In this document: piece by piece, positions 1 to 8,930 of the stretch
How the letters are laid out: every line of letters begins with the position of its first letter
Position numbering within the stretch: position 1 is the stretch's first letter
From: DATLXU01 sp035575515
Lineage (GTDB): Bacteria > Acidobacteriota > Blastocatellia > UBA7656
NCBI GenBank assembly: GCA_035575515.1
Contig: DATLXU010000124.1
Span: 1-55,849, forward strand
Length of the DNA: 55,849 bases
Direction of reading: 5' to 3'
The notes under the pieces: generated by a model
Told to the model about the DNA's origin: nothing
Seen by the model: the letters and a program-made list of their open reading frames with translations, nothing else
Database searches by the model: none
Translations under genes and position numbers: made by a program

Positions 1-149
1 TTTTGCCATACGCATCTATATGCTTTTCAATTTCTTCACGCGGTCTTTCAGCCTAAACTTTCCTCGCACGATTCCATTTGCCCCCCGCTCGCCATATCTT
101 ATCTTGAACCTCTAGCTCGCCAATCGCTACACCTGCCCCAACCAATTCC

Positions 150-440
150 TCATTCCTGACAGCCTTTTTCTTCGGCGTCCACGACCGTCTCATCAACTAT
201 CAACTCGACGGTCTTGTACCGCTCTCTTCGTTCTTCATCATAGCGATAGCGAACGCACACGAGCCGCTTGCCATACTGCGCCAGTAGCTTCTTTGTGCCC
301 CCTGACCGGGCTTGAGCTTCAACCCTATTCGCATAACCTGCCTCAACCTGGACGGGCCTGGAAAACGGCCACATAATACGCCAGTCCGATTTCGCAATCA
401 AGTTGGCTTTTCCCTTCTTTCTTAGCTCGACTTTATCCAA
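150..440 (-). pseudogene. Small conserved-looking protein of unknown function, probably decayed
   Basis: The reading frame gives about 96 residues, or about 74 if translation starts at the internal ATG at 374 in front of WPFSRPVQV. The best conserved-looking part is CVRYRYDEERRERYKTVE. After the stop, the same strand still reads out of phase as a protein-like stretch (VAIGELEVQDKIW, then AGGKWNRARKV) until a stop at 53-55, followed by another short open stretch to the window edge. From memory, small proteins with this Tyr/Arg-rich core often continue into such an AGGKW segment, so I infer a frameshift and nonsense mutations near the C-terminus. Function is not known to me. The gene could instead be intact and simply short. 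Confidence 0.4.
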
Positions 441-715
441 TTACGCGGCATAGCAAACCGCGTCAGTCAGGCGCTCAAATAATGCGCGCGGGATTTTTAT
501 CACCTCATCGTTATGACGCGACGTTGTAAAATGGCAATTGCTCCACAAACAACGCCTTAGGGTCGCTATCGCGTCGGCGAAGGTCGGCGATTGTTTCGCA
601 TACCACGCCGCCGAGCCGCACTGTCGGGCTGCGGCGCTTTGATCAACGCATTGGCCAGCAGGGTCACCAGCGAGAACAAGCTAGGCACGATCGGGGCGCT
701 GCGTGCAATGGCCAG

Positions 716-1108
716 ATGGTTGCCAGCGAGCCTGAACCCGCACCGGATGACGAGAAGCCTGAATCCGAAGCCGATTCGAAAAGTTCAGATGAACCCGCGC
801 CGAAAGCTCCGCCTCGAATGCTCGGCCTGCCTACGCTCAAGATCGAAGGCGCGGAAGTGATGCGCGGCGTGCTCGTTCGTATCGAATGCGCGCGCGGCAA
901 GTGGACGCTCGTTGTTCAGAAGGGAAGCAATATTTTTAACTTCGTCGTGAGCAATAAAGATAAGCTTGAGTTTTACAGTCAGGATCCAAACTTTGAAGGC
1001 ACGATGAACTGCGGACCGGTCGCGCATGTCGCGTTCATCTACTTCAAACCAATCGCGGGCCAGACGAAACTCGCCGGCGACGCCGTGGCCGTCGAGTTCA
1101 CGAAGTAA
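716..1108 (+). CDS. Hypothetical protein, possibly the C-terminal remnant of a longer protein
   Basis: The frame encodes 130 residues from ATG 716. The first 35 are acidic and Pro/Glu/Ser-rich (low complexity). From about residue 36 there is a compact beta-rich domain containing LKIEGAEVMRGVLVRIEC, NKDKLEFYSQDP, MNCGPVAHV and a VAVEF end. The frame stays open upstream to about 530 without an ATG, and that extension reads SHTTPPSRTVGLRRF, so the visible gene may be the tail of a larger protein that lost its 5' part. The domain looks like tails found on secreted proteins of Acidobacteria, but this is recollection. No signal peptide, catalytic motif or clear ribosome binding site is visible. Confidence 0.45.
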   Translation: MVASEPEPAPDDEKPESEADSKSSDEPAPKAPPRMLGLPTLKIEGAEVMRGVLVRIECARGKWTLVVQKGSNIFNFVVSNKDKLEFYSQDPNFEGTMNCGPVAHVAFIYFKPIAGQTKLAGDAVAVEFTK

Positions 1109-1153
1109 AAGCATTCCAGAAGATGTGTCGTGTTAGATGGCTATCAGCGGATT

Positions 1154-1241
1154 CACCGCAGAGTCACAGACAACATAGAGAGCACGAAGAGTAGGAATAA
1201 AACCTCTGCGCTTCCTCTGTGTTCTCTGTGTCTCTGCGGTG
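1154..1241. repeat. Imperfect inverted repeat R1 between convergent genes
   Basis: The left arm (1154-1190) begins CACCGCAGAG and the right arm (1209-1241) ends CTCTGCGGTG. The arms pair over about 33 bases with few mismatches and consist of iterated CTCTGTG-like words. The element sits between the ends of the gene at 716 and the nitrilase, where it could fold into a hairpin in either transcript. Confidence 0.75.
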
Positions 1242-1294
1242 AGCTATGAATGAAACTCATGCGCGTTATATGATGAGAGCCATTTCAGGCTTGC

Positions 1295-2221
1295 TTACCT
1301 GTCTCTACTCTTCAACTTCACTTCAAAAATATCTGGCCGGGAATAGTGGCCCGTCACGTCGAGCGTCAGGCTCTCTTCCGCGATTCGCGAAAAATCTAAC
1401 TCAGCCGTCAGTATGGCTTCTTCATCATAAACCGGCCCGGCGAGCACCCGTCCGTCGGGCGCGATGATACAGCTCCCGCCGCGGAGCACGAACGCATAGG
1501 GATTATTCTTGAGCGATTCAATCGGCTCAAGTTCAGGCGGCAACTCGCTTGCGCGCATCACCGCGCCGCAGGCAATAACATAGCAGCGGCCTTCGAATGC
1601 GTAATGGCGGCTTGCCACAAGGTTCATCTCTTTGACCTGCGGCCACGCGGCGATGTGAATGTCTTCGCCTGAAGTGTGGAGCGCGTGGCGCGCGAGCGGC
1701 ATCCAGTGTTCCCAGCAGATCAATCCGCCGACGCGACCGGCAACGGTTTCAACCGCGCGAAGACTCGCGCCCTCGCCCATGCCCCAGACCATCCGCTCTG
1801 TGTAAGTCGGCATGATTTTTCGATGAGCGTTGACGAGCGCGCCGCTCGCGTCAAACGTCAGCATAGTGTTGTAGATTGTGCCTCGCCCCGCGCCTTCTCT
1901 CACACGCTCGTTCACGCTCATGTTTATGACAACCTCATGCTCGTGCGCGGCTCGACCTATCTCATCAGTCACAGGGCCAGGCACGGCGACGCTGTTTTCC
2001 ATTAATCGAAGAAAGACTTTCTTAGTCGGCTCGTGATCCCACAGCGCAACGTCGCGCGAGCAGTCGAGCCACGCGGGATAACCCGGCAGCCACGTTTCGG
2101 GAAAGACGATGAGACGTGCGCCCATCGCGGCTGCTTCGCCGATTAGCCCGACGGCCTTTTCAACCGAAGCGGCAAGATTCATATAGACCGGGCCATACTG
2201 TATCGCTGCAACTTTAATCAT
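1295..2221 (-). CDS. Carbon-nitrogen hydrolase, nitrilase family
   Basis: The protein is 308 residues from the ATG at 2221 (the frame also has a TTG three codons earlier). It hydrolyses a nitrile or amide C-N bond through the Glu-Lys-Cys triad of the nitrilase superfamily. The triad is visible: Glu42 in FPETWLPGYP, Lys135 in HRKIMPTYTER and Cys169 in GLICWEHWMP. The CWEHW context and the LPGYP motif fit true nitrilases or cyanide-degrading relatives better than amidases such as omega-amidase, but the substrate cannot be read from sequence. Length is normal for the family. There is no signal peptide, so it is cytoplasmic. It is a single gene with no evident operon partner; the BBE-type flavoprotein upstream is about 110 bases away. 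Confidence 0.9.
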   Translation of the reverse strand: MIKVAAIQYGPVYMNLAASVEKAVGLIGEAAAMGARLIVFPETWLPGYPAWLDCSRDVALWDHEPTKKVFLRLMENSVAVPGPVTDEIGRAAHEHEVVINMSVNERVREGAGRGTIYNTMLTFDASGALVNAHRKIMPTYTERMVWGMGEGASLRAVETVAGRVGGLICWEHWMPLARHALHTSGEDIHIAAWPQVKEMNLVASRHYAFEGRCYVIACGAVMRASELPPELEPIESLKNNPYAFVLRGGSCIIAPDGRVLAGPVYDEEAILTAELDFSRIAEESLTLDVTGHYSRPDIFEVKLKSRDR

Positions 2222-2242
2222 AAGTATCAAAAAATCTAGATT

Positions 2243-2279
2243 CCTTCAAAGTGGCTCCTGGAGCCAGTTCTGAGGCGAT
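2243..2279. repeat. Dispersed 37-bp repeat, copy A
   Basis: This stretch matches 54526-54562 at 30 of 37 positions without gaps. Both end in TGAGGCGAT. Copy A contains a small palindrome, TGGCTCC-T-GGAGCCA. It lies just upstream of the nitrilase start. Confidence 0.5.
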
Positions 2280-2329
2280 CATTATTCTAAATTCCAATTT
2301 CTCAGTTTAGCGGTTTAGGCAGTTTTTTA

Positions 2330-3754
2330 TCAAACCGATGTTACTGACGGTTCAATGTTCTGATTCATGCGAAATAGATTGGCCGGGTCATACCTCTTCT
2401 TAACTTCAACCAGCCGATCGTAGTTCTGCTGATAGTTATCACGGATACGGCTTTGATCATCATCTGTCATGAAGTTCACGTAGCCGCCTTCTTCCGAGTA
2501 AGGTCGAAGGGCTTCGTAATAGTCGCGAACCCATTTTGTGTTGCGCTCATTGTCAGCCGCGTCGGGCCATGCTCCGGCAATCAACGTGCAAAAATTGGCA
2601 TCGCGGTATGCGAATGCAGTCTCGTCGGCGGCAGCGCGGTGGATTGCTCCGTCGAAAGGATAGATGAACGCGCCCGATTGGACGCACGGCGTTCGCGCGG
2701 CGTTATCAAGGTGCGCCTCAACTGCATCATCAGAGATTGCCCGCGTGAAGTTAGTCTTCCAGTAATTCTGAAGCCCCGCAGGCACAAGCTCATCGAAGAG
2801 AGTATTGATGACCGGATATGGCATCGGCCCGACGAATGATCCTACAACCTCAGCCCACTGTCTCGTTGGCTTAAGAAGCTCCTCACCTTCGGCGGGCGAT
2901 CCATTCCAGCACGCGATGACTGCCGACACGGGCTTGCCATGCCACTCATCGGGAATGAACGGGAGCGGCGGGGCGAGCGTCATTGCGAAGAGCGCGCCCA
3001 TCTGTTCGGGAGCATTCAATATCCAATCTTGAAAGCCCCGCAACACATGGCCATCGAGCGGAAAGAAAGTCGGACCGCCATATATCTCTTTCACAGGGTG
3101 AAGGCGATACTCGAATGAGGTAACCACGCCGAAGTTGCCGCCGCCGCCTCGTATCGCCCAGAACAGGTCTTGCTCTTTGTCTTCGCTGCAAGTCACAAAG
3201 CGACCGTCAGCCGTAACCACATCAGCCGACACCAGGTTGTCACACGACAGCCCGCACTGGCGCATCAAGTAGCCCATGCCTCCGCCGAGCGTGAGACCCG
3301 CGATGCCAGTAGTCGAGACGACTCCGCCAGTGGTGGCTAAACCGAAGGCATGAGCAGCGTGATTGAGGTCGCCCCACGTACATCCGCCTTCTGCCCTCAC
3401 GGTTCGACGCGCAGGGTCAACGCGGATGCCGCGCATACGGCTCAGATCAATCACAAGCCCGTCGTCGCACGTTCCAAATCCGGGGACAGAGTGGCCGCCG
3501 CCTCGAATGGCTACGAGCAGGTTGTTACGGCGGGCGAAATTGACGGCGCTGATGGCGTCGGCGACGTTGGCGCAGCGCGCGATCATCGCGGGTCGCCGGT
3601 CAATCATCGCGTTGTAAACTTTGCGGGCCTCATCGTAGCCGTCGTCGCGCGGGCGGATAAGCTCGCCGCGCAAATTGGTTTTGAATTCGCTAATGCTTTT
3701 TTCATCTAAAGGATGAGCAGCACCGCCCGTTGAAGTTTTCCGAAAGTCTGTCAT
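2330..3754 (-). CDS. FAD-binding oxidoreductase, PCMH/BBE type
   Basis: The protein has 474 residues, the usual length for berberine-bridge-like flavin oxidases. The PCMH-type FAD domain spans roughly 45-225 and shows the His of GGGHSVPGFG, which normally carries covalent FAD. The second covalent-attachment Cys seen in bicovalent members is replaced in TTGIAGLTLGGGMGYL, so flavin is probably held by His alone. The C-terminal BBE segment is present (YVNFMTDDDQ, then RYDPANLFRMNQNI), which shapes the active site. The family oxidises sugars, alkaloids or other alcohols with oxygen or another acceptor; the substrate is unknown here. No signal peptide is seen. A GGAGGA-like ribosome site precedes the ATG. 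Confidence 0.88.
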   Translation of the reverse strand: MTDFRKTSTGGAAHPLDEKSISEFKTNLRGELIRPRDDGYDEARKVYNAMIDRRPAMIARCANVADAISAVNFARRNNLLVAIRGGGHSVPGFGTCDDGLVIDLSRMRGIRVDPARRTVRAEGGCTWGDLNHAAHAFGLATTGGVVSTTGIAGLTLGGGMGYLMRQCGLSCDNLVSADVVTADGRFVTCSEDKEQDLFWAIRGGGGNFGVVTSFEYRLHPVKEIYGGPTFFPLDGHVLRGFQDWILNAPEQMGALFAMTLAPPLPFIPDEWHGKPVSAVIACWNGSPAEGEELLKPTRQWAEVVGSFVGPMPYPVINTLFDELVPAGLQNYWKTNFTRAISDDAVEAHLDNAARTPCVQSGAFIYPFDGAIHRAAADETAFAYRDANFCTLIAGAWPDAADNERNTKWVRDYYEALRPYSEEGGYVNFMTDDDQSRIRDNYQQNYDRLVEVKKRYDPANLFRMNQNIEPSVTSV

Positions 3755-3865
3755 ATTCGTCCTCCTTATAAGACGGGATCAACTTTCTCGTCACGTTCGC
3801 AGACGGGTTTTCACAGTCTTCCATTAATTAAGGCGAGAATCGCGGGCGAAAGTGCTAATGCCAAC

Positions 3866-4541
3866 CTACGATAACTCATCGAGGAGCGTGCGGGCCTCTT
3901 TCAAATCCGCCGTGTCAAAGCCTTCCGTGAACCAGCCGTAAACTTGGGCAAGCAACTGGCGAGCTTCCGCGCGTTTGCCTTGTTTCTGCCACAGCCGACC
4001 GAGGCTCATCGCGGCGCGCAGCTCCAAGGATTTCGCCTGCCGCCGCCGGGCGATTTCAATAGATTGATGAAAGCAATCTTCTGCCTGCGCCGTTTGCGAT
4101 TCGCTTTGCAACAGCAACTCTCCCTTGAGCCGGAGCCGCTCGCGCCTCGCGCTCGAATCGGCGCAACCGTTCCGCGTCTCGGACGAATGCTGCGGGCAGC
4201 AGTTTGAGCGCGACACGGCGACCAAGCTTCGTGTCTTCGGCGAGGTAAACCTCTCCCATGCCGCCCGCGCCCAGCAGCGAGATGATCCGGTAACGCTTCA
4301 CACGGCGATCCATCTTCGAATCTAACCGACCTTCAGCCAGCATCCTCGCCGCCACCTTCATCGCGGGCGAGGCGAGAAAGCTCGCGGCTTCTTCATTAGA
4401 AGCGAGCAGCGACTCTATCTCGCGCCTGAGATCGTCATCGCCGCCGCAGGCTCGGTCTAAAAACCCTGCGCGGCGATCGGGTTCAAGCTCAAGCGCGCGG
4501 TGGTACAGCTCGCCTATCTGTTTATGCCGCTCAGGTGTCAT
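3866..4541 (-). pseudogene. Broken Ser/Thr protein kinase joined out of frame to a TPR protein tail
   Basis: Translation would start at ATG 4541, which overlaps the sigma-factor stop (ATGA). The first about 130 residues are the N-terminus of a bacterial Ser/Thr kinase: an acidic leader (MTPERHKQIGELYHRALELE), the glycine loop LLGAGGMGEVYLAED and the Lys motif RRVALKLLP. No HRD or DFG motif follows. Near 4150 the sequence becomes the C-terminal end of a TPR-containing ATPase/cyclase-like protein (RLRLKGELLLQ, SLGRLWQKQGKRAEARQLLAQVYGWFTEG, DLKEARTLLDEL), but in another frame. I infer a deletion that fused two genes or removed the middle of one large kinase-TPR gene, leaving no catalytic domain. 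Confidence 0.75.
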
Positions 4542-5104
4542 TCGTTTCCGCCTTTGCTCAATTCGCGGTGCAGCCAGGCTCTTGCTAAACTCCAATCGCG
4601 CCTTACGGTGCCGACCGAGACCTTCAAAACCTCGGCTACCTCTTCATGCCTAAGCCCGCCGAAGAAGCGCAGTTCCACGACCTTGCTTTGTCGCGCATCA
4701 AGCTCAGCGAGTCTCGCCAGCGCGTCATCGAGCGCGACAAGATCACCTGTCTGCTGTTCGGCCACCTGCGCCGCCTCCGACAGCGATACGCGGAGCGCGT
4801 CGCCGCCGCGCCTGGCGCACTGCTGGGCGCGGGCGAAATCCACAAGTATATGCCGCATCATGCGGGCGGCCATCGCGAAAAAATGAGCGCGGTTCTGCCA
4901 TGAAACTTTCTGCCGGCTAATCAACCGCATATAGGCTTCGTTGACGAGCGCCGTTGTTTGGAGCAGATGGCCGGGACGCTCACGCCCCATGAAGCGTTTA
5001 GCAAGGCGATGCAGTTCGTTGTAAACGAGCGGCGTCAGCTTTTCCAGAGCCGCTTCATCGCCCTCGCTCCAGGCTGCGAGAAGTTGAGTAATATCTCGTT
5101 CCAT
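4538..5104 (-). CDS. ECF-type RNA polymerase sigma factor
   Basis: The 188-residue protein has sigma region 2 at about 20-95 (YNELHRLAKRFMGRE, ALVNEAYMRLI, RAHFFAMAARMMRHILVDFAR) and region 4 at about 130-182 (LDARQSKVVELRFFGGLRHEEVAEVLKVS). This belongs to the TIGR02999-like group of ECF sigma factors common in Acidobacteria and Planctomycetes, which sit next to Ser/Thr kinases. That is the arrangement here: its stop overlaps the start of the kinase remnant by an ATGA. These factors redirect RNA polymerase to a small regulon and the kinase is thought to act as partner. Since the kinase is truncated, the sigma factor may be orphaned. No anti-sigma factor is visible. Confidence 0.9.
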   Translation of the reverse strand: MERDITQLLAAWSEGDEAALEKLTPLVYNELHRLAKRFMGRERPGHLLQTTALVNEAYMRLISRQKVSWQNRAHFFAMAARMMRHILVDFARAQQCARRGGDALRVSLSEAAQVAEQQTGDLVALDDALARLAELDARQSKVVELRFFGGLRHEEVAEVLKVSVGTVRRDWSLARAWLHRELSKGGNE

Positions 5105-5300
5105 AGGCGCTTCGGCAAAGGTCTGCTTTGATTGAGGTAGCCATAAACTATCACAACTGCCCTATCCATCCTAGTCCGGCCAATACTATCAGACAAAGCG
5201 CATCTCGCTGCTGTTAGCACTTTCAAACGCGCTTTTCGCTTACATGAATGAGGCTGGCAAAACGTCCGCCACGACTAGGTTTGAATAAGGAGAGTTTACA

Positions 5301-5813
5301 ATGAAATCTCTAACGTCGGCTCAAAGAAAACTGGGAGCCTTTATCGTTGCGGGAGCAGTAGCTTTCTCTCTGCTAGCTGGAGGGCTGCCGCCTACGGCTA
5401 AGGCAGACAACGTCTCAGTCCTGCTCGGCTGGGCTGCGGCATGGAATTCAAACGATCCCGATCAGGTTGCATCAATATTCACAGACGATGCGGTGTACAT
5501 AGACAAACCTTCCACAACAGACACTCCGCCCGGAGGCGTCTATGTGGGCCGAGACGAAATCCGCGCATACGCCGCAGGCTTCTTAAGCTGCGTGCATATC
5601 TTAAAGCTTGCCGCCGAAAGCATCTCCATCAGAGGCGAACGCGGATGGGTAGAGTGGACTCTTACCGCAGGAGATGTGTGCCTGGCCGGTACGGGCAATA
5701 CATTTACGCTTCACGGCGTCGCGCTGTTTGAAGTTCACGGCGCGAAGATTTCAAAAGTGACAGAGTACTATGATAGGGTGAAACTTTTGAGGCAGCTCAA
5801 TCTTCTGCCTTGA
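5301..5813 (+). CDS. Secreted SnoaL/NTF2-like fold protein
   Basis: The 170-residue protein starts at ATG 5301 behind an AAGGAGA ribosome site. Residues 1-35 form a signal peptide ending near TAKADN. The rest is a SnoaL-like (ketosteroid-isomerase-type) cone fold: AAAWNSNDPDQVASIFTDDAVY, GRDEIRAYAAGFL, EWTLTAG and VTEYYD follow the usual pattern of that family. Members are enzymes or ligand-binding proteins of very mixed function, so no reaction can be named. It stands alone between the divergent sigma-factor locus and the convergent pcrA gene. Confidence 0.8.
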   Translation: MKSLTSAQRKLGAFIVAGAVAFSLLAGGLPPTAKADNVSVLLGWAAAWNSNDPDQVASIFTDDAVYIDKPSTTDTPPGGVYVGRDEIRAYAAGFLSCVHILKLAAESISIRGERGWVEWTLTAGDVCLAGTGNTFTLHGVALFEVHGAKISKVTEYYDRVKLLRQLNLLP

Positions 5814-5832
5814 GACCCGCCTCAATCTGGTC

Positions 5833-8235
5833 TCAGACCTTCTCAAGCTGCGCGTACTTGGCGACGAATTTCTTCTGCCCGTAGCCGGGAAAGCTGACCG
5901 TGAGCTTTGCGTCTTCGCCTGTGCCTTCCGCTCGCAGCACAACGCCTGTGCCGTAGCGAGCGTGGCGCACGCGCGAGCCTACGCGGATGGAGGGGTCGGG
6001 CGTCAGGGAGCGGGGGCCAGGGCCTGCCCCATTGCTATAGCTTTCCTCTGACGAATCTCTATCGCTGACCCCGGATCCCAGACTTCCGACCCCTGATTCA
6101 GTGCGGCTCTTGAAGAACTCGCGCACGCTCTCGGCTGAATTATAGGTCTTGCCGCTGTAGGTCGAGGTCTTCTTGTAAGGCCGCTGCGACTCGCCGCGCA
6201 ATGCCGATATGGCTTCGCGGTTGTGCCGAGTTTCGGGCCGCGCTGCAAATCCGAGCCACGACGGGCCGAGCGACTTGTTCTCCAATAGCTCCAGCGGAAT
6301 TTCGTTGAGGAAGCGCGACGGTTCTGCCGGAGCCTCTTCGCCGAACGTGCGCCGCTTCATCGCGTGCGTGATGTAAAGATATTTTTGCGCCCGCGTGATG
6401 GCGACATAGCAAAGCCTTCGTTCTTCTTCCAACTCTTCGTCGCTTTGAAACGTGCGCGAATGCGGAAAGAGTCCCTCTTCCATGCCGACGATGAAGACTA
6501 CGGGGAACTCAAGCCCTTTGGCCGAGTGCATAGTCATCAGCGTTACGCGAGCGTCTGCCTTGTACTGGTCTGTGTCTGCGACGAGCGCGGCGTGGTCAAT
6601 GAAATCGCGCAAGGTCTCGCCTTCGCGCTCTGCTTCGACGGCAGCCGTGACAAGCTCTTCGATGTTGAGCAAGCGGCCTTCGGCTTCTTCAGTTTTTTCT
6701 TCCTGAAGCGAGCGCACGTAGCCCGTGTCAATCGTCGCGGCTTTCACGATATCAGAAAGCGGCTCGTTCTTTTGGACGCGCTCGCCAAGCCCCGCGATTA
6801 TCCGCCTGAATGATTCGAGCGCAGATGATGCGCGCGGACCAAGCGAGCGGTCTTCGGTGACGACGCCGATTGTCTCCCACAACGATGTGTCGAAATCTTT
6901 CTGCTTGCGGTAGAGAGAATCCAGAGTCGTTTTGCCGATGCCGCGCGGCGGCGAATTAATCACCCGCGCGAGCGCGATGTCGTCGTTCGGGTTCATCGCC
7001 AGCTTCAGGTAAGCGATTATGTCTTTGACTTCGGCTCGCTCGTAGAACGAAAAGCCGCCGACGATGTTGTAAGGGATGCCGCGCCGCCGCAGCGATTCTT
7101 CAAAGAGTCGCGATTGCGCGTTCGTGCGATATAGCACCGCGCAACGGATGTTGGGCGATTGCCGCAGGTGCTCTTGAATCTTTTCACCTACGAACGAGGC
7201 TTCGCCCTCGCCGTCGTATGACTGATAGTAGCGAATCTTCTCGCCTTGCCCCAAGTTAGTAAACAGCGTTTTAGGCAATCGCTGCGTGTTGCGCTCAATG
7301 ACTTTGTTCGCAGCTTCGAGTATCGTCTGTGTCGAGCGATAATTCTCTTCGAGCGTCACGACCTTCGTATTTTTGAAATCATGCTGGAAGTTAAGAATGA
7401 TGTTAAAGTCAGAGCCGCGCCAGCCATATATTGCTTGATCATGGTCTCCCACCACGCAGAGGCTGCGGCCTTGCCATAAGTTCTCAGCATCAATCCCGCT
7501 TCGATCAATCTGCGACTGGCCGACTGCAATCAGCCGCGCAAGCTCGTACTGAATGCCGTTCGTATCCTGGAACTCGTCAATCATCACGTGGCGGAATCGC
7601 TCGTGATAATAAGCCCGCACCTCTTCGACTTTTCTTAACAACTCGACAGCTTTAATCAACAAATCGTCAAAGTCTAAAGCGTTCGATTGCTGCAATCGCT
7701 GCTCATACACTTTATAGATTTGCGCTATTCGCTCGGTTCGCTCGCTCGCATACTCGGCTTGATTCGCATAGGCCGCAGGCCGCATCTGGCGGTTCTTCGC
7801 CCAGCTTATCGCCGAAAGCACCTGCCGCGCCGTCACCGCCTTATCATCAATGTCGAGGTCTTTCATTATCTGGCGGACGAGCCGCGCCTGATCGTCTTCG
7901 TCATAAATCGTGAAGTTGCGCGTGTAGCCCGCCTGCATTCTTTCGATATCGCGGCGCAGTATGCGAACGCACAAGCTGTGAAAAGTCGAAATCAATGGCG
8001 ACGAAGTGAGCCGTTCTGCCGAAAGCATAGTTTCGACGCGCGATTTCATCTCGCCTGCGGCTTTGTTGGTGAAGGTGACGGCGAGTATCTGCCACGGCGG
8101 GACACCTGCTCTTTCAATCAAGTGAACTATTCGATACGTGATGACGCGGGTCTTGCCTGAACCCGCGCCCGCTAGAACCAATAGCGGCCCTTCGACGGTT
8201 TCAACGGCTTCTTGCTGTTGGGAGTTTAGATTCAT
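5833..8235 (-). CDS. pcrA: ATP-dependent DNA helicase PcrA/UvrD
   Basis: The 800-residue superfamily 1A helicase unwinds DNA 3' to 5' in repair and in clearing proteins from DNA. Visible motifs are Walker A (AGAGSGKT, about 22-29), the motif II region MIDEFQDTNGIQ, motif III VVGDHDQAIYGWRGSD (His and Ala where Asp and Ser are commoner), motif IV TLEENYRSTQTILEAA and motif V TLMTMHSAKGLEFPVV. The C-terminal end VGSRVRHARYGTGVVL is the Tudor-like domain that in PcrA/UvrD contacts RNA polymerase. The linker before it (about 710-748) is encoded by an inverted repeat of the same family found between genes in this window. The gene appears to stand alone. Confidence 0.96.
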   Translation of the reverse strand: MNLNSQQQEAVETVEGPLLVLAGAGSGKTRVITYRIVHLIERAGVPPWQILAVTFTNKAAGEMKSRVETMLSAERLTSSPLISTFHSLCVRILRRDIERMQAGYTRNFTIYDEDDQARLVRQIMKDLDIDDKAVTARQVLSAISWAKNRQMRPAAYANQAEYASERTERIAQIYKVYEQRLQQSNALDFDDLLIKAVELLRKVEEVRAYYHERFRHVMIDEFQDTNGIQYELARLIAVGQSQIDRSGIDAENLWQGRSLCVVGDHDQAIYGWRGSDFNIILNFQHDFKNTKVVTLEENYRSTQTILEAANKVIERNTQRLPKTLFTNLGQGEKIRYYQSYDGEGEASFVGEKIQEHLRQSPNIRCAVLYRTNAQSRLFEESLRRRGIPYNIVGGFSFYERAEVKDIIAYLKLAMNPNDDIALARVINSPPRGIGKTTLDSLYRKQKDFDTSLWETIGVVTEDRSLGPRASSALESFRRIIAGLGERVQKNEPLSDIVKAATIDTGYVRSLQEEKTEEAEGRLLNIEELVTAAVEAEREGETLRDFIDHAALVADTDQYKADARVTLMTMHSAKGLEFPVVFIVGMEEGLFPHSRTFQSDEELEEERRLCYVAITRAQKYLYITHAMKRRTFGEEAPAEPSRFLNEIPLELLENKSLGPSWLGFAARPETRHNREAISALRGESQRPYKKTSTYSGKTYNSAESVREFFKSRTESGVGSLGSGVSDRDSSEESYSNGAGPGPRSLTPDPSIRVGSRVRHARYGTGVVLRAEGTGEDAKLTVSFPGYGQKKFVAKYAQLEKV
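5992..6093. repeat. Inverted repeat R2 inside the pcrA coding sequence
   Basis: The left arm (5992-6020) and right arm (6065-6093) pair at about 23 of 29 positions. The arms are made of GGGGTCGG and GTCAGGG words like those of R3 at 8238-8374. It encodes the Ser/Gly/Pro-rich linker between the helicase core and the Tudor domain, and the frame is preserved. Confidence 0.75.
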
Positions 8236-8237
8236 AG

Positions 8238-8374
8238 CAGGGGTCGGGGGTCAGGAGTCGGGCGTCAGGGCCGGAACTGAAGGCGGAAAGCACAAGGCAG
8301 TTGCTCATTCTCAATGCCGCCTTTTGCTTTCTGCCTTCTTTTCACTGACCCCTGACTCCCGACCTCTGGCCCCT
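8238..8374. repeat. Inverted repeat R3 upstream of pcrA
   Basis: The left arm carries AGGGGTCGGGGGTCAGGAGT and related words. The right arm (about 8344-8374) carries the reverse complement, CACTGACCCCTGACTCCCG. The core between them has a second, smaller pair built on GGCAG/CTGCC and AAAGCA. It fills most of the interval between pcrA and the isochorismatase gene. Confidence 0.8.
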
Positions 8375-8930
8375 ATTTGATAAGGCTCTGCACCGCTTTG
8401 AACTGCGGCGAGTCGGCTGTGCGCATCATCTCGAAAAGCGCCATCTCAAGGTTAGATGGAACGGCTCCGGCTTGTGTGAGCCGCGCGAGCGCGACCTCTT
8501 TGCTTTCGCGTTTGCGCGACGTTATGCAGTCAACAAGCAGGTGAACCTCAAGGCCGCGCGCGAGCAAATCCAAAACGGTTTGCGTCACGCAGATGTGAGC
8601 TTCGATGCCGCACACTATGACCTGTTTGATGTTGCGGCTGATGAGATGCGATTGAAAGCTGTCGGCCCCGCACGAACTGAAGCAAATCTTTTCTATGGCC
8701 TGAGACTCTGCGGGAAGGTGCGGGATTATCTCTTCTGCCGTGTGCTTGAGGCCCTTAGGATACTGCTCGGTGACGATGACTGGCACTTCCAAAAGCCGCG
8801 CGCCCTGCACGGCTTTGGCAATGCGCGAAGCGACTTCGCCAAAGTCGGGAATGACGGGCCTGAAGGCTTCCTGCATGTCAATGACGGCGAGCGCCGCATG
8901 CTCGCGTGAAAGTTGGCTTATGTGAATCAT
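8373..8930 (-). CDS. Isochorismatase-family cysteine hydrolase
   Basis: The protein has 185 residues and the isochorismatase-like alpha/beta fold. The catalytic triad is visible as Asp18 (AVIDMQEAF), Lys81 (IEKICFSS) and Cys114 (CGIEAHICVTQTV). The sequence resembles the ISOC1/YcaC-like branch, not a true EntB isochorismatase, so the substrate is unknown. There is no signal peptide, so it is cytoplasmic. Its stop lies within the edge of repeat R3 and it is probably transcribed alone. Confidence 0.88.
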   Translation of the reverse strand: MIHISQLSREHAALAVIDMQEAFRPVIPDFGEVASRIAKAVQGARLLEVPVIVTEQYPKGLKHTAEEIIPHLPAESQAIEKICFSSCGADSFQSHLISRNIKQVIVCGIEAHICVTQTVLDLLARGLEVHLLVDCITSRKRESKEVALARLTQAGAVPSNLEMALFEMMRTADSPQFKAVQSLIK

